A DNA stretch of 64,000 nucleotides from contig NZ_JACOPP010000002.1 in the NCBI RefSeq assembly GCF_014287895.1, positions 186,001 through 250,000 on the forward strand, given 5' to 3'. Positions 24,464 to 32,396 of the stretch are shown here, piece by piece (positions within the stretch are counted from its first letter, which is position 1; the number at the start of each line of letters is the position of its first letter). This stretch comes from Lawsonibacter hominis. Its GTDB lineage: Bacteria > Bacillota > Clostridia > Oscillospirales > Oscillospiraceae. The translations under genes and the position numbers were made by a program. The notes under the pieces were generated by a model, which had not been told where the DNA came from, searched no databases, and was given only the letters and a program-made list of their open reading frames with translations.

Positions 24464-24714
24464 AGCAGCACCTCTTTATAGCTGCCGTCGCTGGCCATGA
24501 TATAGATTCGCTTTGGGGTGAGCCCCACACGCCCCAGCGTCAGCAGCGCATCGGCCAGGCTGCGTTCCGAGACCTTCACCGCATGGCTGCATCCCTCCTG
24601 GTCGATCACCTTGGGCGCACGCAGGATGTGGGATGTGATGCCTGCCCGTTCCAAAGCGGCGTGGGTGCGCTGCGCATACGTCAGCGAGCGGCAGACGATC
24701 AGATAATAGACCAT
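24460..24714 (-). CDS. DUF3343 protein, putative Se/S carrier
   Basis: DUF3343 (PF11823) proteins are small, predicted sulfur or selenium carriers. The 84-residue product starts MVYYLIVCRSLTYAQRTHAA and contains Cys8 and a second cysteine in IDQEGCSHAVKV near residue 43. The latter has the position of the conserved family cysteine. The start at 24712-24714 was chosen because the residues before it do not fit the family. The gene overlaps the cysteine desulfurase-like gene by 4 bases. Its own promoter is not obvious in the 69 bases after the upstream terminator. Confidence 0.8.
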   Translation of the reverse strand: MVYYLIVCRSLTYAQRTHAALERAGITSHILRAPKVIDQEGCSHAVKVSERSLADALLTLGRVGLTPKRIYIMASDGSYKEVLL

Positions 24715-24783
24715 TGAATGACCATTCCTTTCCCGGTTGTTACCAAATGGCCTGTTGAGAGGAATGGACATTGCGGACAGGGC

Positions 24784-24826
24784 AACAGAAAAGCTCCTCT
24801 CGCGCTATCCTATGCGCAAGAGGAGC
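24784..24826 (-). terminator. Intrinsic terminator after ispF
   Basis: On the minus strand a 13-bp stem (GCTCCTCTTGCGC with GCGCGAGAGGAGC, 8-base loop, one G-U pair) is followed by TTTTCTGTT. The wobble pair favours the minus-strand transcript. It ends a 3' leader of about 130 bases downstream of ispF. Confidence 0.8.
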
Positions 24827-24959
24827 GTTTGGTCCGCATCGGCGGGCGTGCCTTGGCCCGGTCTTTTCCTGCTCTGTCGGACTCGGAGCCCGTATCGCAG
24901 GCATCGAACCCGCACAAACGGGCGCGCCTACATTCGGTCTAAGAAGACGGTCGCCTACA
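24827..24959 (-). other. Structured noncoding region downstream of ispF
   Basis: Between the ispF stop and the terminator the minus strand can fold into several small hairpins. They include CCCG-UUUGUG-CGGG, a tRNA T-arm-like GCGGG-UUCGAUG-CCUGC, and GCCUG-CGAUA-CGGGC, which compete for the same bases. TGTAGGCG occurs twice (plus-strand CGCCTACA at 24925-24932 and 24952-24959). No complete tRNA cloverleaf or ORF is evident. It may be an ordinary 3' UTR or an uncharacterised RNA. Confidence 0.35.
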
Positions 24960-25428
24960 ATTCCTCCAACAGGCACACCGCATGGGCCGCCATCCCTTCC
25001 CGTGCGCCGGTAAAGCCCAGGCCTTCTTCCGTCGTCGCCTTTACGTTGATCCGCCCGGCCGAGATATCCATATGCATCGCCAGATTCTCCCGCATCCGCT
25101 GGATATAGGGCGAGAGCCGTGGGCGCTGCGCCAGGATCGTGGCGTCCACATTGCTTACCCGGAGGCCGGCCTGCCGCAGCAAGTCCATCACCATATCCAG
25201 CAGCCGCAAGCTGCTGATCCCCTCATAGGCCGGGTCGGTATCCGGAAAGGCCTTCCCGATATCCCCAAGTCCTGCGGCGCCCAGCAGGGCGTCCATCACC
25301 GCATGGACCAGCACATCTGCGTCGGAATGGCCCAACAGGCCCTTTTCATAGGGGATATCCACCCCGCCCAGGATCAGCTTGCGGCCGTTTTCCAGCTTGT
25401 GCACGTCGTAACCGTGTCCGATTCTCAT
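24955..25428 (-). CDS. ispF: 2-C-methyl-D-erythritol 2,4-cyclodiphosphate synthase
   Basis: IspF cyclises CDP-methylerythritol phosphate in the non-mevalonate isoprenoid pathway. The 157-residue product has the zinc site GHGYDVHKL (residues 4-12, Asp8 and His10) and LLGHSDADVLVHAVMDALLG (about 37-56, with the third His), plus FPDTDPAYEG. Length is normal. It overlaps ispD upstream by 4 bases, and the two form a short operon ending in the terminator at 24784-24826. Confidence 0.96.
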   Translation of the reverse strand: MRIGHGYDVHKLENGRKLILGGVDIPYEKGLLGHSDADVLVHAVMDALLGAAGLGDIGKAFPDTDPAYEGISSLRLLDMVMDLLRQAGLRVSNVDATILAQRPRLSPYIQRMRENLAMHMDISAGRINVKATTEEGLGFTGAREGMAAHAVCLLEEL

Positions 25429-26159
25429 TGGCTTTCACTCCATTCGAAAAGTGCCTCCCCGATCGCCAGGTCCTCAGGGGTGGTGATCTTGATGTTCCGA
25501 TAATCGCCCCGGGTCAGGGCAACCCCGACGCCCAGCCGTTCCACGGCAGAACAGTCGTCGGTGAGGGATGCCCCCTCTTCCAGAGCCTTCGTCAGCGCCG
25601 TCCGGATCAGGGCCGCCTCAAAGACCTGCGGCGTCTGCACAGCGTAGAGAGACGCCCGGTCCGGGGTCGCGGTGACAACGCCGTCCCTCGCCTGCTTGAG
25701 GGTATCCTTCACCGGCACCGCCGGCGCAGCCGCGCCGCATTCCCGGGCACGAAGAATGACCTGCTCCAGCACCGACTGGCTCACCAGAGGGCGGGCGCCG
25801 TCATGAACGGCAATGAGGGACGCGCCCTCCTCCGCCTCCCGTACCCCGGCCAGCACCGAAGCCGTCCGGGTATCGCCCCCCACGATGACCTTGCTCACCT
25901 TGGAAAAGGCATAGTCCCTGCACAGCTGCCCAACGGGTACGATCCGGTCTTCCCGTGTGACGATTACGATCTCCGTGATATAGGGGCAAAGCTCCAGCGC
26001 CCGAAGGGCATGGACCAGCACCGGCTGTTCCCCCAGGAGCAGCAGGAGCTTATCCTGTCCCTCCATCCGCGCGGAGCTGCCCGCTGCAGCCACCACCGCG
26101 GTACAGCGGAGCGGCTCGTCCTTCTTCCGGTGAAATAGGCGCCCCAACCAACCGGCCAT
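25425..26159 (-). CDS. ispD: 2-C-methyl-D-erythritol 4-phosphate cytidylyltransferase
   Basis: IspD couples CTP with methylerythritol phosphate in isoprenoid synthesis. The 244-residue product carries the nucleotide-binding motif VVAAAGSSARMEGQDK near residue 23 and the DGARPLVS motif near 122. Compared with typical IspD it has an N-terminal extension of about 20 residues (MAGWLGRLFHRKKDEPLRCT), which is basic and amphipathic. Translation is coupled to ispF. The gene is separated from carD by the terminator at 26179-26206. Confidence 0.94.
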   Translation of the reverse strand: MAGWLGRLFHRKKDEPLRCTAVVAAAGSSARMEGQDKLLLLLGEQPVLVHALRALELCPYITEIVIVTREDRIVPVGQLCRDYAFSKVSKVIVGGDTRTASVLAGVREAEEGASLIAVHDGARPLVSQSVLEQVILRARECGAAAPAVPVKDTLKQARDGVVTATPDRASLYAVQTPQVFEAALIRTALTKALEEGASLTDDCSAVERLGVGVALTRGDYRNIKITTPEDLAIGEALFEWSESQ

Positions 26160-26178
26160 ACAGCGCTCCCTCCTTCAC

Positions 26179-26206
26179 AAAAAAGGAGCCCACATGGCTC
26201 CTTTTT
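26179..26206 (-). terminator. Terminator after carD
   Basis: GGAGCC and GGCTCC (6-bp stem, 5-base loop) are flanked by an A run and a T run (six bases on one side, five on the other), so it can act in either direction. On minus it ends the carD transcript 35 bases after the stop. Confidence 0.75.
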
Positions 26207-26240
26207 CTGCTTTGTCCATATTATGCGCGCAGAGGTCCGG

Positions 26241-26717
26241 TCATGTCAAGGCGGTATTGATCCGCGCCTCTACATCCTCATAACTGGCATTTTGCGAGAG
26301 CACGATCTCCGATATGAGGATCTGCTTGGCGGAATGAAGCATCTTTCGCTCTCCGGTCGAGAGGCCGCGCTCTCCGTCCCGGAGCATCAGGCCCTTGACC
26401 ACCCGGGCCACCTCGATCAGATCGCCGCTCTTCAGCCGCAGCATATTTTCCCGATAGCGCCGGTTCCAGTTCTGGGTCATGTCCACCTCGATGTCGGGCA
26501 TGGCGGCGATGACCTGATCGGCCTCATCCTTTTTGACCACCGGACGCACCCCGATCTCCGCGCTGTTCGCGGTGGGGATCATGACCATCATGCCGCCCAC
26601 CGGCAGCTTGAGGATATAGTAATCCCGAACCACGCCGTTGATCTTCTTCTGCACGATGCTGTCGATGACACCAGCACCATGCATCGGATGAACGATCTTG
26701 TCGCCTACCTGAAACAT
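26241..26717 (-). CDS. CarD-family transcriptional regulator
   Basis: CarD/CdnL proteins bind the RNA polymerase beta subunit and stabilise open complexes, commonly at rRNA promoters. The 158-residue product starts MFQVGDKIVHPMHGAGVID, the RNAP-interaction domain, and ends in a helical DNA-binding domain (NWNRRYRENMLRLKSGDLIE near residue 80). The ATG at 26715-26717 follows GGGAGG; upstream in-frame codons are not family-like. A promoter with TTGCAA and TATAAT lies at 26785-26813. Confidence 0.9.
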   Translation of the reverse strand: MFQVGDKIVHPMHGAGVIDSIVQKKINGVVRDYYILKLPVGGMMVMIPTANSAEIGVRPVVKKDEADQVIAAMPDIEVDMTQNWNRRYRENMLRLKSGDLIEVARVVKGLMLRDGERGLSTGERKMLHSAKQILISEIVLSQNASYEDVEARINTALT

Positions 26718-26784
26718 GATCCCACCTCCCAATGCGGAACATTCCGAACTGTAATCGCTTCTCTTTTCTGCCTGAACAAAACTA

Positions 26785-26813
26785 ATTATATCCGTTTTCA
26801 CAACCTTTTGCAA
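26785..26813 (-). promoter_or_regulatory. Sigma-A promoter of carD
   Basis: Minus-strand TTGCAA (26808-26813) and TATAAT (26785-26790) are spaced 17 bases, about 70 bases upstream of the carD start. Confidence 0.7.
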
Positions 26814-26848
26814 GTAAATTTCCCGTATAAAAAAAGAAAAGGGAAAAA

Positions 26849-26878
26849 GGGCGCCGTTTCCGGCCGGAAACGGCGCCC
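26849..26878 (-). terminator. Terminator after ispH-S1
   Basis: A perfect GC-rich palindrome GGGCGCCGTTTCC/GGAAACGGCGCCC is flanked by five A on one side and five T on the other, 20 bases after the ispH-S1 stop. It works on minus and would also act on plus. Confidence 0.85.
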
Positions 26879-26897
26879 TTTTTCAGGTAAGAAATAA

Positions 26898-28913
26898 TTA
26901 CTCTTCGTTGAAGTCGGCTGCGACCTCGGTACCCTCGCTGTCGGAGGAAGCCACCACGGCGTCCTCGCCCTCCGCCGCGCCGGCGCTCTGGGTGCGCTGG
27001 GCATCCTCCAGCAGGGCGCGGATGGACAGGGAGACCTTCTTGTGGTCGTAGTCAATATCCGTGATCTTCACATCCACCATCTGGCCCTCGGACAGAACGT
27101 CGCCAGGCTTGTCGATGCGGTGGTCCGCGATCTGGGAGATGTGAATCAGGCCGTCCACGCCGGGAACGATCTCGGCGAAGGCTCCGAACGTCATCAGCTT
27201 GACCACACGGACATTGGCGGTGTCGCCGATGTTATACTTGCCGGTAAACACAGACCAGGGATCTTGGCCGCGGTCCTTCATCCCCAGAGAGATCTTCTTC
27301 TTCTCCGGGTCAAAGGAGATGACATACACCTCAACGCTGTCGCCTACGGAGACCACCTCGGAGGGGTGCTTGATGCGGGACCAGGACAGCTCAGAGATAT
27401 GGACCATGCCGTCCACGCCGCCGATGTCCACGAAAGCGCCGTAGGAGGTCAGGCTCTTAACGGTGCCGCTGTAGCGCTTGCCCTCTTCAATGTTGTTCCA
27501 CACCTCGGCAGCCTTGGCGGCGCGCTCCTCGGCCTCGACGGCACGGATGGAGCCCACCACGCGGCGGCGGGCGCGGTTGACCTCGGTGATGCGCAGGCGC
27601 ACCTTCTTCTTGAGCAGCTCGGACATGGCGGCATCCCGGGGCAGACCGGTCTGGGACGCGGGGATGAAGACCCGCACGCCCTTGATGTTGACGACAACGC
27701 CGCCCTTGTTTTCCTCGGTGACCACACCCTCGACGGTGGTGTGCTCCTCCCGGGCCTGCTCGATGTCGTCCCAGCTCTTCACGGTGTCAAGGCGCTTCTT
27801 GGACAGGGTGACAACGCCCTCCTGGTCGTTGACGCGCATGACATAGGTTTCGATCTCGTCGCCGACCTTTACCAGGTCCTCGACCTTTACAGTGGGATCA
27901 TCGGTCAGCTCGGACACCGGTATGTAACCGGCATGCTTGGTGCCAAGATCCACATAGATCTCCGTGGGTGCAATCCCAGTGACAACGCCCGTAACCTTCT
28001 CCCCTGTATTTAAAGTTTTGATCGACTTCTCCAGCATTTCAGCGAAGGATTCCTCGATCTCAAAGTTTTCGTCGCTCATTTTGTCATAGACCTCCTTTAT
28101 AATCCACCCAGGCGTGGACGCGCCCGCAGTGATTCCAATAGAAGCCTTCCGACACAGGTTGGAAGGTTCCAGCTCCGCCGCACGTTCGATCCAAACCGTA
28201 TCCGGGCAGAGCGCCGCGCATAATTCCCACAGCCGTTTGGTATTGGAGCTGTCCCGCCCGCCGATGACGATCATAGCCCCACAGCGGGCGGCCAGCGCCT
28301 GCGCCTCAGACTGCCGTTTATACGTAGCATTACATATTGTATCAAAAATTTTTAAGTTTGTACACTGTTTTTTTGCTTTTTCTACGCTCAAATCCCAAAT
28401 CATCTGCGTGGAGGTGGTCTGAGAGACCATCGTGAGCGGAAGCGACTTCCGCTCCGGACCTTCCTGCAGCCATTGCTCCAGCTCCTGCGCCCCCTCCAGT
28501 ACCACAGGGTGTCCGCACCAGCCGGCAATGGCCTGCACTTCCGGATGCGCGCGCATACCGATGATAAGCACCTGCCGCCCTTCCGCTTCGGCCCGGGCCA
28601 CCAGATGATGGATGCGCGCGACGTTGGGGCAGGTGGCGTCGATCACGCGGCAGCCCCGTGCCGCCAGCGCCTGATGGACCGGCCTTCCCTCCCCATGGGA
28701 ACGGATGATGACCGCCGCGCCCTCCGGGACCTGTTCGGGCGTCTCCGCCAGCGCTACCCCCTGGGCCTTCAGGCGCTCGATCACGCTGCCGTTGTGGATC
28801 ACAGGCCCCAGCATCACACAGCGGCAGCCCGAACGGGCCGCCTGCTCCGCCATCTCGACCGCCCGGCGCACCCCGTAGCAAAATCCGGCGGAGCGGGCCA
28901 GCTCCAGCTTCAT
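26898..28913 (-). CDS. ispH: Bifunctional IspH (HMBPP reductase)-S1 RNA-binding protein
   Basis: The N-terminal 285 residues are IspH, the 4Fe-4S enzyme that makes IPP and DMAPP. It starts MKLELARSAGFCYGVRRAVE with Cys12, and further cluster cysteines lie near 95 (DATCPNV) and 190 (FDTICNATYKRQ). From about residue 290 follow four S1 RNA-binding domains (for example GEKVTGVVTGIAPTEIYVDL and GAFVDIGGVDGMVHISELSW), like ribosomal protein S1, and an acidic tail. This fusion is established in Clostridia. The ATG overlaps the plsC stop by 4 bases, and the gene ends the murR-HI0933-cmk-plsC operon. Confidence 0.95.
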   Translation of the reverse strand: MKLELARSAGFCYGVRRAVEMAEQAARSGCRCVMLGPVIHNGSVIERLKAQGVALAETPEQVPEGAAVIIRSHGEGRPVHQALAARGCRVIDATCPNVARIHHLVARAEAEGRQVLIIGMRAHPEVQAIAGWCGHPVVLEGAQELEQWLQEGPERKSLPLTMVSQTTSTQMIWDLSVEKAKKQCTNLKIFDTICNATYKRQSEAQALAARCGAMIVIGGRDSSNTKRLWELCAALCPDTVWIERAAELEPSNLCRKASIGITAGASTPGWIIKEVYDKMSDENFEIEESFAEMLEKSIKTLNTGEKVTGVVTGIAPTEIYVDLGTKHAGYIPVSELTDDPTVKVEDLVKVGDEIETYVMRVNDQEGVVTLSKKRLDTVKSWDDIEQAREEHTTVEGVVTEENKGGVVVNIKGVRVFIPASQTGLPRDAAMSELLKKKVRLRITEVNRARRRVVGSIRAVEAEERAAKAAEVWNNIEEGKRYSGTVKSLTSYGAFVDIGGVDGMVHISELSWSRIKHPSEVVSVGDSVEVYVISFDPEKKKISLGMKDRGQDPWSVFTGKYNIGDTANVRVVKLMTFGAFAEIVPGVDGLIHISQIADHRIDKPGDVLSEGQMVDVKITDIDYDHKKVSLSIRALLEDAQRTQSAGAAEGEDAVVASSDSEGTEVAADFNEE

Positions 28914-29506
28914 CGCCCCGCCAGAGGCTTCAGCGCCTCGATGCGCCGCATCAGGTCTTCCGCGATGGCGCGATACTCCTCCGCAGTGCCTTTCCGTCCG
29001 GCCACCTTGGGATAATAGGGCTGCCCAAAAACGACGGGATTCAACCGGAACCATTTCTTTTCCGCCGGCATGTAAATGGGAACGATGGGTACCCCGGTGC
29101 GTACCGCCAGCATGGCCGCTCCGGTCTTGGCGTCTCCAAACTCCCCGTCCTGATGACGGGTCCCCTCGGGGAACATGAGCAGCTTCTCCCCCGCCTTCAG
29201 GTACTTCATGGCGGTTTTGATGGCCGCTACATCGGACTGTCCCCGCTTGACGCCGAAGATCCCGCCGTGCTTCAGGATCCAGCCCAGGACGGGCCAATGC
29301 ATGACCTCCTCCTTGGCCATCACATGAATCTGGTTGGGCCATCCCATGGCATAGGCCACAAAAAGCGGGTCGCTCATACGGGTGTGATTGGCACAGTAAA
29401 GCGCCCCGCCCTTCGGCAGATTCTGCTTCTGGATCGCTTTGGTGGGCTTGAGTAGGCGAAACACCGGCCAAATCACAAGATAGGCCAGGATATAGACGAT
29501 ATTCAT
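28910..29506 (-). CDS. plsC: 1-acyl-sn-glycerol-3-phosphate acyltransferase
   Basis: PlsC adds the second acyl chain to lysophosphatidic acid in phospholipid synthesis. The 198-residue product has one N-terminal membrane segment, the catalytic HX4D motif NHTRMSD near residue 40, and the substrate motif FPEGTRH near 114. Its start overlaps cmk by 4 bases and its end overlaps ispH by 4. The cmk-plsC-ispH-S1 order is common in Clostridia. Confidence 0.93.
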   Translation of the reverse strand: MNIVYILAYLVIWPVFRLLKPTKAIQKQNLPKGGALYCANHTRMSDPLFVAYAMGWPNQIHVMAKEEVMHWPVLGWILKHGGIFGVKRGQSDVAAIKTAMKYLKAGEKLLMFPEGTRHQDGEFGDAKTGAAMLAVRTGVPIVPIYMPAEKKWFRLNPVVFGQPYYPKVAGRKGTAEEYRAIAEDLMRRIEALKPLAGR

Positions 29507-30180
29507 GCCTGTAAACGCTCCTTAATGGTCTGCAAAAGCACCTGGAAGCTCTCCTCCAGGGTATTCCCGGTAGTATCCACCAGCAGGGCGTCCTCCGCCT
29601 GCCGCAGCGGAGCCGCCGCACGGCGGGTGTCGTTTTCGTCCCGCTTTCGAATATCGCGGAGCACCGTCTCATAATCGGTCTCCTGTCCCCGCTGCTGCAG
29701 CTCGGCAAACCTGCGCCGGGCCCGGTCCTGGGCCGAGGCGGTGAGAAACAGCTTCACGTCGGCCCCGGGCAGCACCACCGTGCCGATGTCCCGTCCGTCC
29801 ATGATCACATCGCCGCGCCGGGCCAGTTCCCGCTGGCGCTCCAGCAAAAACGCGCGCACCGCGGGGATGGCGGATACGTCGGAGGCGTAACGTGAAATCT
29901 CATGGCGGCGGATCTCCCGGGTGACGTCCTCGCCGTCCAGATACATATGCTGCACACCGTCCTGCTCATACCGCAGATCGATCTCCATTCCGTCCAACAG
30001 CGCGGTCACCGCCCGGGCGTCGGTAGGCTCCACGCCCTTCCGGAACGCGCACAGCCCGACGGTGCGGTAGATCGCCCCGGTATCCACATAGAGATAGCCC
30101 AATTCCTGCGCCAGCATCCGGGCCAGGGTGGACTTCCCCGCCCCGGAGGGCCCGTCGATGGCGATACTGTGATAATTCAT
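29503..30180 (-). CDS. cmk: Cytidylate kinase
   Basis: Cmk phosphorylates CMP and dCMP. The 225-residue product carries the P-loop IDGPSGAGKST at residues 8-18, the VDTGAIYRT segment near 36, and the GRDIGTVVLPGADVKLFLTA block near 128, all diagnostic. It overlaps the HI0933-like gene upstream and plsC downstream by 4 bases each, so all four are translationally coupled. Confidence 0.96.
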   Translation of the reverse strand: MNYHSIAIDGPSGAGKSTLARMLAQELGYLYVDTGAIYRTVGLCAFRKGVEPTDARAVTALLDGMEIDLRYEQDGVQHMYLDGEDVTREIRRHEISRYASDVSAIPAVRAFLLERQRELARRGDVIMDGRDIGTVVLPGADVKLFLTASAQDRARRRFAELQQRGQETDYETVLRDIRKRDENDTRRAAAPLRQAEDALLVDTTGNTLEESFQVLLQTIKERLQA

Positions 30181-31424
30181 GCGTCTTCCCCCTGGCAGTA
30201 TTGAGCGGCGCCCTCTCCGGCGGCATGGCCGGTGGACCAGGCGATCTGGAGGTTGAAGCCGCCCGTATAAGCGTCCACATCCAGCACCTCGCCGGCAAAA
30301 AAGACACCCGGCAGGCGTTTGGAGGCCAGGGTCCCCGGGTCGACCTCTGCGGTCTTCACGCCGCCGGAGGTGACGATGGCCTCTGCGATGGGGCGCGGCC
30401 CCCGGATTTCCACCTGCAGCCCCTTCATGGTTTCCAGCAGCCGCCGGCGTTCCGCTTTCGTAATGGAATGGACCTTACGGTCCGCCGGGATTCCGGAGCG
30501 CTCGGCCAGGACCGGCGCCATCAGGCGGGGCGCCAGATGCTCCAGCACATTGTGGAGATCCCGGTTTGCATTCTCCTCAAATTCCCGCAGCAGGCGGCGG
30601 TCCAGCGTCTCCTCCTCCAGGGCCGGTTTGAGATCGATGCGAATGGTGTAATGTTCGCGCTCAAAGTCCCGCATGTGGGCGCTGGCGCTGAGGATCAGCG
30701 GTCCGGACAGGCCGAAATGGGTAAATAAAAGTTCGCCCTGAGCGGCATAGACCGTCTTTTTCCCACTGTTTTTTACCTGCACTCCCACATTGCGAAGCGA
30801 GAGCCCCTGCATCCGGGCGCAGAGATCCCCCTCTGCCTCCAGCGGGACCAGAGAGGGCCTGGGCGGCAGCAGGGTATGCCCCAGCGCACGGGCCAGCTCG
30901 TATCCGTCTCCGGTCGAGCCGGTCAGCGGATAGGATACGCCTCCCGTGGCGATGACAACGGCTCTGCAGGGATAGTCTGCGTGCGCTCCCTTTACCCCGG
31001 CGAGTGCGCCCGCCTCCAGCAAAAGCCCGCAGGCCCGGTCCTGCACGATCGCCACGCGGGCCCGGCGCAGGGCGCGCAGCAGGGCGTCGATGATATCGGC
31101 GGCCTGATCGGAACAGGGAAATACCCGTCCCCCCCGCTCCGTCTTCAGCGGGACCCCCTCTCCCTCAAAAAACGCCTTCACCGACTCCGGCGGGAATCGG
31201 GTGACGGCGCTGGTCAGGAAACGGCTGTTATGGGGGACGTTCCGGAGCACCTGCGGGACGGCGCAGTCGTTGGTCACGTTGCAGCGGCCCTTGCCGGTGA
31301 TATAAAGCTTGCGCCCCAGCTTCGGGTTGCGCTCCAGCAGGGTCACACGGGCGCCCCGGCGGGCGGCGGCAAGGGCGGCCATACATCCGGCCGCCCCGCC
31401 GCCGATCACGATGATGTCAGTCAA
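30177..31424 (-). CDS. HI0933/BaiN-family flavoprotein (NAD(P)/FAD-dependent oxidoreductase)
   Basis: The 415-residue product has the N-terminal FAD motif IVIGGGAAGCMAALAAARRG (residues 5-24). It also has the KLGRKLYITGKGRCNVTND segment typical of the HI0933 family (also called BaiN or aminoacetone oxidase-like), and a C-terminal second FAD-contact region (GVFFAGEVLDVDAYTGGFNL). The physiological substrate of this family is generally unsettled. The gene is second in the murR-like operon and overlaps cmk by 4 bases. Naming it BaiN would overstate what the sequence shows. Confidence 0.85.
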   Translation of the reverse strand: MTDIIVIGGGAAGCMAALAAARRGARVTLLERNPKLGRKLYITGKGRCNVTNDCAVPQVLRNVPHNSRFLTSAVTRFPPESVKAFFEGEGVPLKTERGGRVFPCSDQAADIIDALLRALRRARVAIVQDRACGLLLEAGALAGVKGAHADYPCRAVVIATGGVSYPLTGSTGDGYELARALGHTLLPPRPSLVPLEAEGDLCARMQGLSLRNVGVQVKNSGKKTVYAAQGELLFTHFGLSGPLILSASAHMRDFEREHYTIRIDLKPALEEETLDRRLLREFEENANRDLHNVLEHLAPRLMAPVLAERSGIPADRKVHSITKAERRRLLETMKGLQVEIRGPRPIAEAIVTSGGVKTAEVDPGTLASKRLPGVFFAGEVLDVDAYTGGFNLQIAWSTGHAAGEGAAQYCQGEDA

Positions 31425-32290
31425 TTCTGCTCTTCAACCTTTTCATAGACTTCATATTCGTCCCAGATCTGCTCCAGAGTCTCGAAGGTATGGGACAAAT
31501 CGTCGTTCTTTTTCCTTCCGATGGCCACGATCAGCGCGTTGACCAAGCTGAGGGGGGCCACCAGAGAGTCCACAAAGGAAGCCATATCGCTCTTGGCCAG
31601 CAGCGTCAGGGTCGCGATGGGCGCCAGCGGGGACGCCTCGCTGTCGGTCAGGGCGAGCACGGCCGCGCCCCGGTCATGGGCAAACTGCATGGCCTTGACC
31701 GTGCGGCGGGAATAACGGGGAAAGCTGATGCCGACGATCACATCCTGAGGCCCAATGCGCAGGAGCTGTTCGAACACCTCGCTGGTGGAGGTCGCATGGA
31801 CGACCGTGACATTATCAAAGATCAGGTTAAAATAGAAGCCCAAAAAGCTTGCAATGGCGGCGGCGGAACGCACGCCCAGAATGTAGATGTGGCGGGCGGA
31901 GACGATGGCGTCCACCGCCTGATCGAACTGCGCCCGGTCGGTCTCCTCCAGCGTGAGGTGAATCTTCTCGATATCCGACTGCATGACCATGGACAGGATG
32001 TCCTGATTGCCGATACGATCGTTGGAGACCTCGATGCGCTGCACGGAAGTGAGCTTGCTGCGGATCATCTCCTGCAGGGCCTTCTGCATGGCGGGATATC
32101 CGTCGTAGCCCAGCTCCGCGGCAAAGCGCACCACCGTGGACTCGCTGACGCACACCGTTTTGCCCAGCTTGCTGGCCGTCATGAAGGCTGCCTTGTCGTA
32201 AGACTCCAGGATGAAATTTGCAATGAGCTTCTGTCCCTTGGAAAAGGTGCTCATATTCGTTTGGATCAGGGATAAGATATCTTTTGTCAT
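31421..32290 (-). CDS. MurR/RpiR-family transcriptional regulator
   Basis: The 289-residue product has an N-terminal RpiR helix-turn-helix (residues 1-75, containing TASKLGKTVCVSESTVVRFAA) and a C-terminal sugar-isomerase (SIS) domain with ILGVRSAAAIASFLGF near residue 138. Such regulators sense sugar phosphates. It is the first gene of an operon of cytidylate kinase and phospholipid genes and overlaps the flavoprotein gene by 4 bases, an unusual place for an RpiR protein. A possible promoter lies at 32344-32372. Confidence 0.88.
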   Translation of the reverse strand: MTKDILSLIQTNMSTFSKGQKLIANFILESYDKAAFMTASKLGKTVCVSESTVVRFAAELGYDGYPAMQKALQEMIRSKLTSVQRIEVSNDRIGNQDILSMVMQSDIEKIHLTLEETDRAQFDQAVDAIVSARHIYILGVRSAAAIASFLGFYFNLIFDNVTVVHATSTSEVFEQLLRIGPQDVIVGISFPRYSRRTVKAMQFAHDRGAAVLALTDSEASPLAPIATLTLLAKSDMASFVDSLVAPLSLVNALIVAIGRKKNDDLSHTFETLEQIWDEYEVYEKVEEQN

Positions 32291-32343
32291 GCTGTCCGAC
32301 CTCCCGGTACTCTGCCCGCCCTTGGAACAGAAATGCGTTTCAA

Positions 32344-32372
32344 ATTATATGATAGCGGGAAACGGGACAAAA
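32344..32372 (-). promoter_or_regulatory. Possible promoter of the murR/rpiR-like operon
   Basis: A perfect minus-strand TATAAT (32344-32349) has a poor -35 (TTTTGT at 32367-32372, 17-base spacing). It lies about 50 bases upstream of the start. Confidence 0.45.
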
Positions 32373-32396
32373 TGCAATCCTTTTTTGCAAGTTGTT

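Noticed and set aside
24885..24950. A tRNA gene suggested by a T-arm-like motif
   Set aside because: No acceptor stem or anticodon arm can be built around it; only the T-arm resembles a tRNA.
28914..29708. An upstream extension of the IspH-S1 frame to 936 codons
   Set aside because: The extra part is a frame shadow of plsC and cmk; the ATG at 28913 with a 4-base overlap gives the exact IspH N-terminus.
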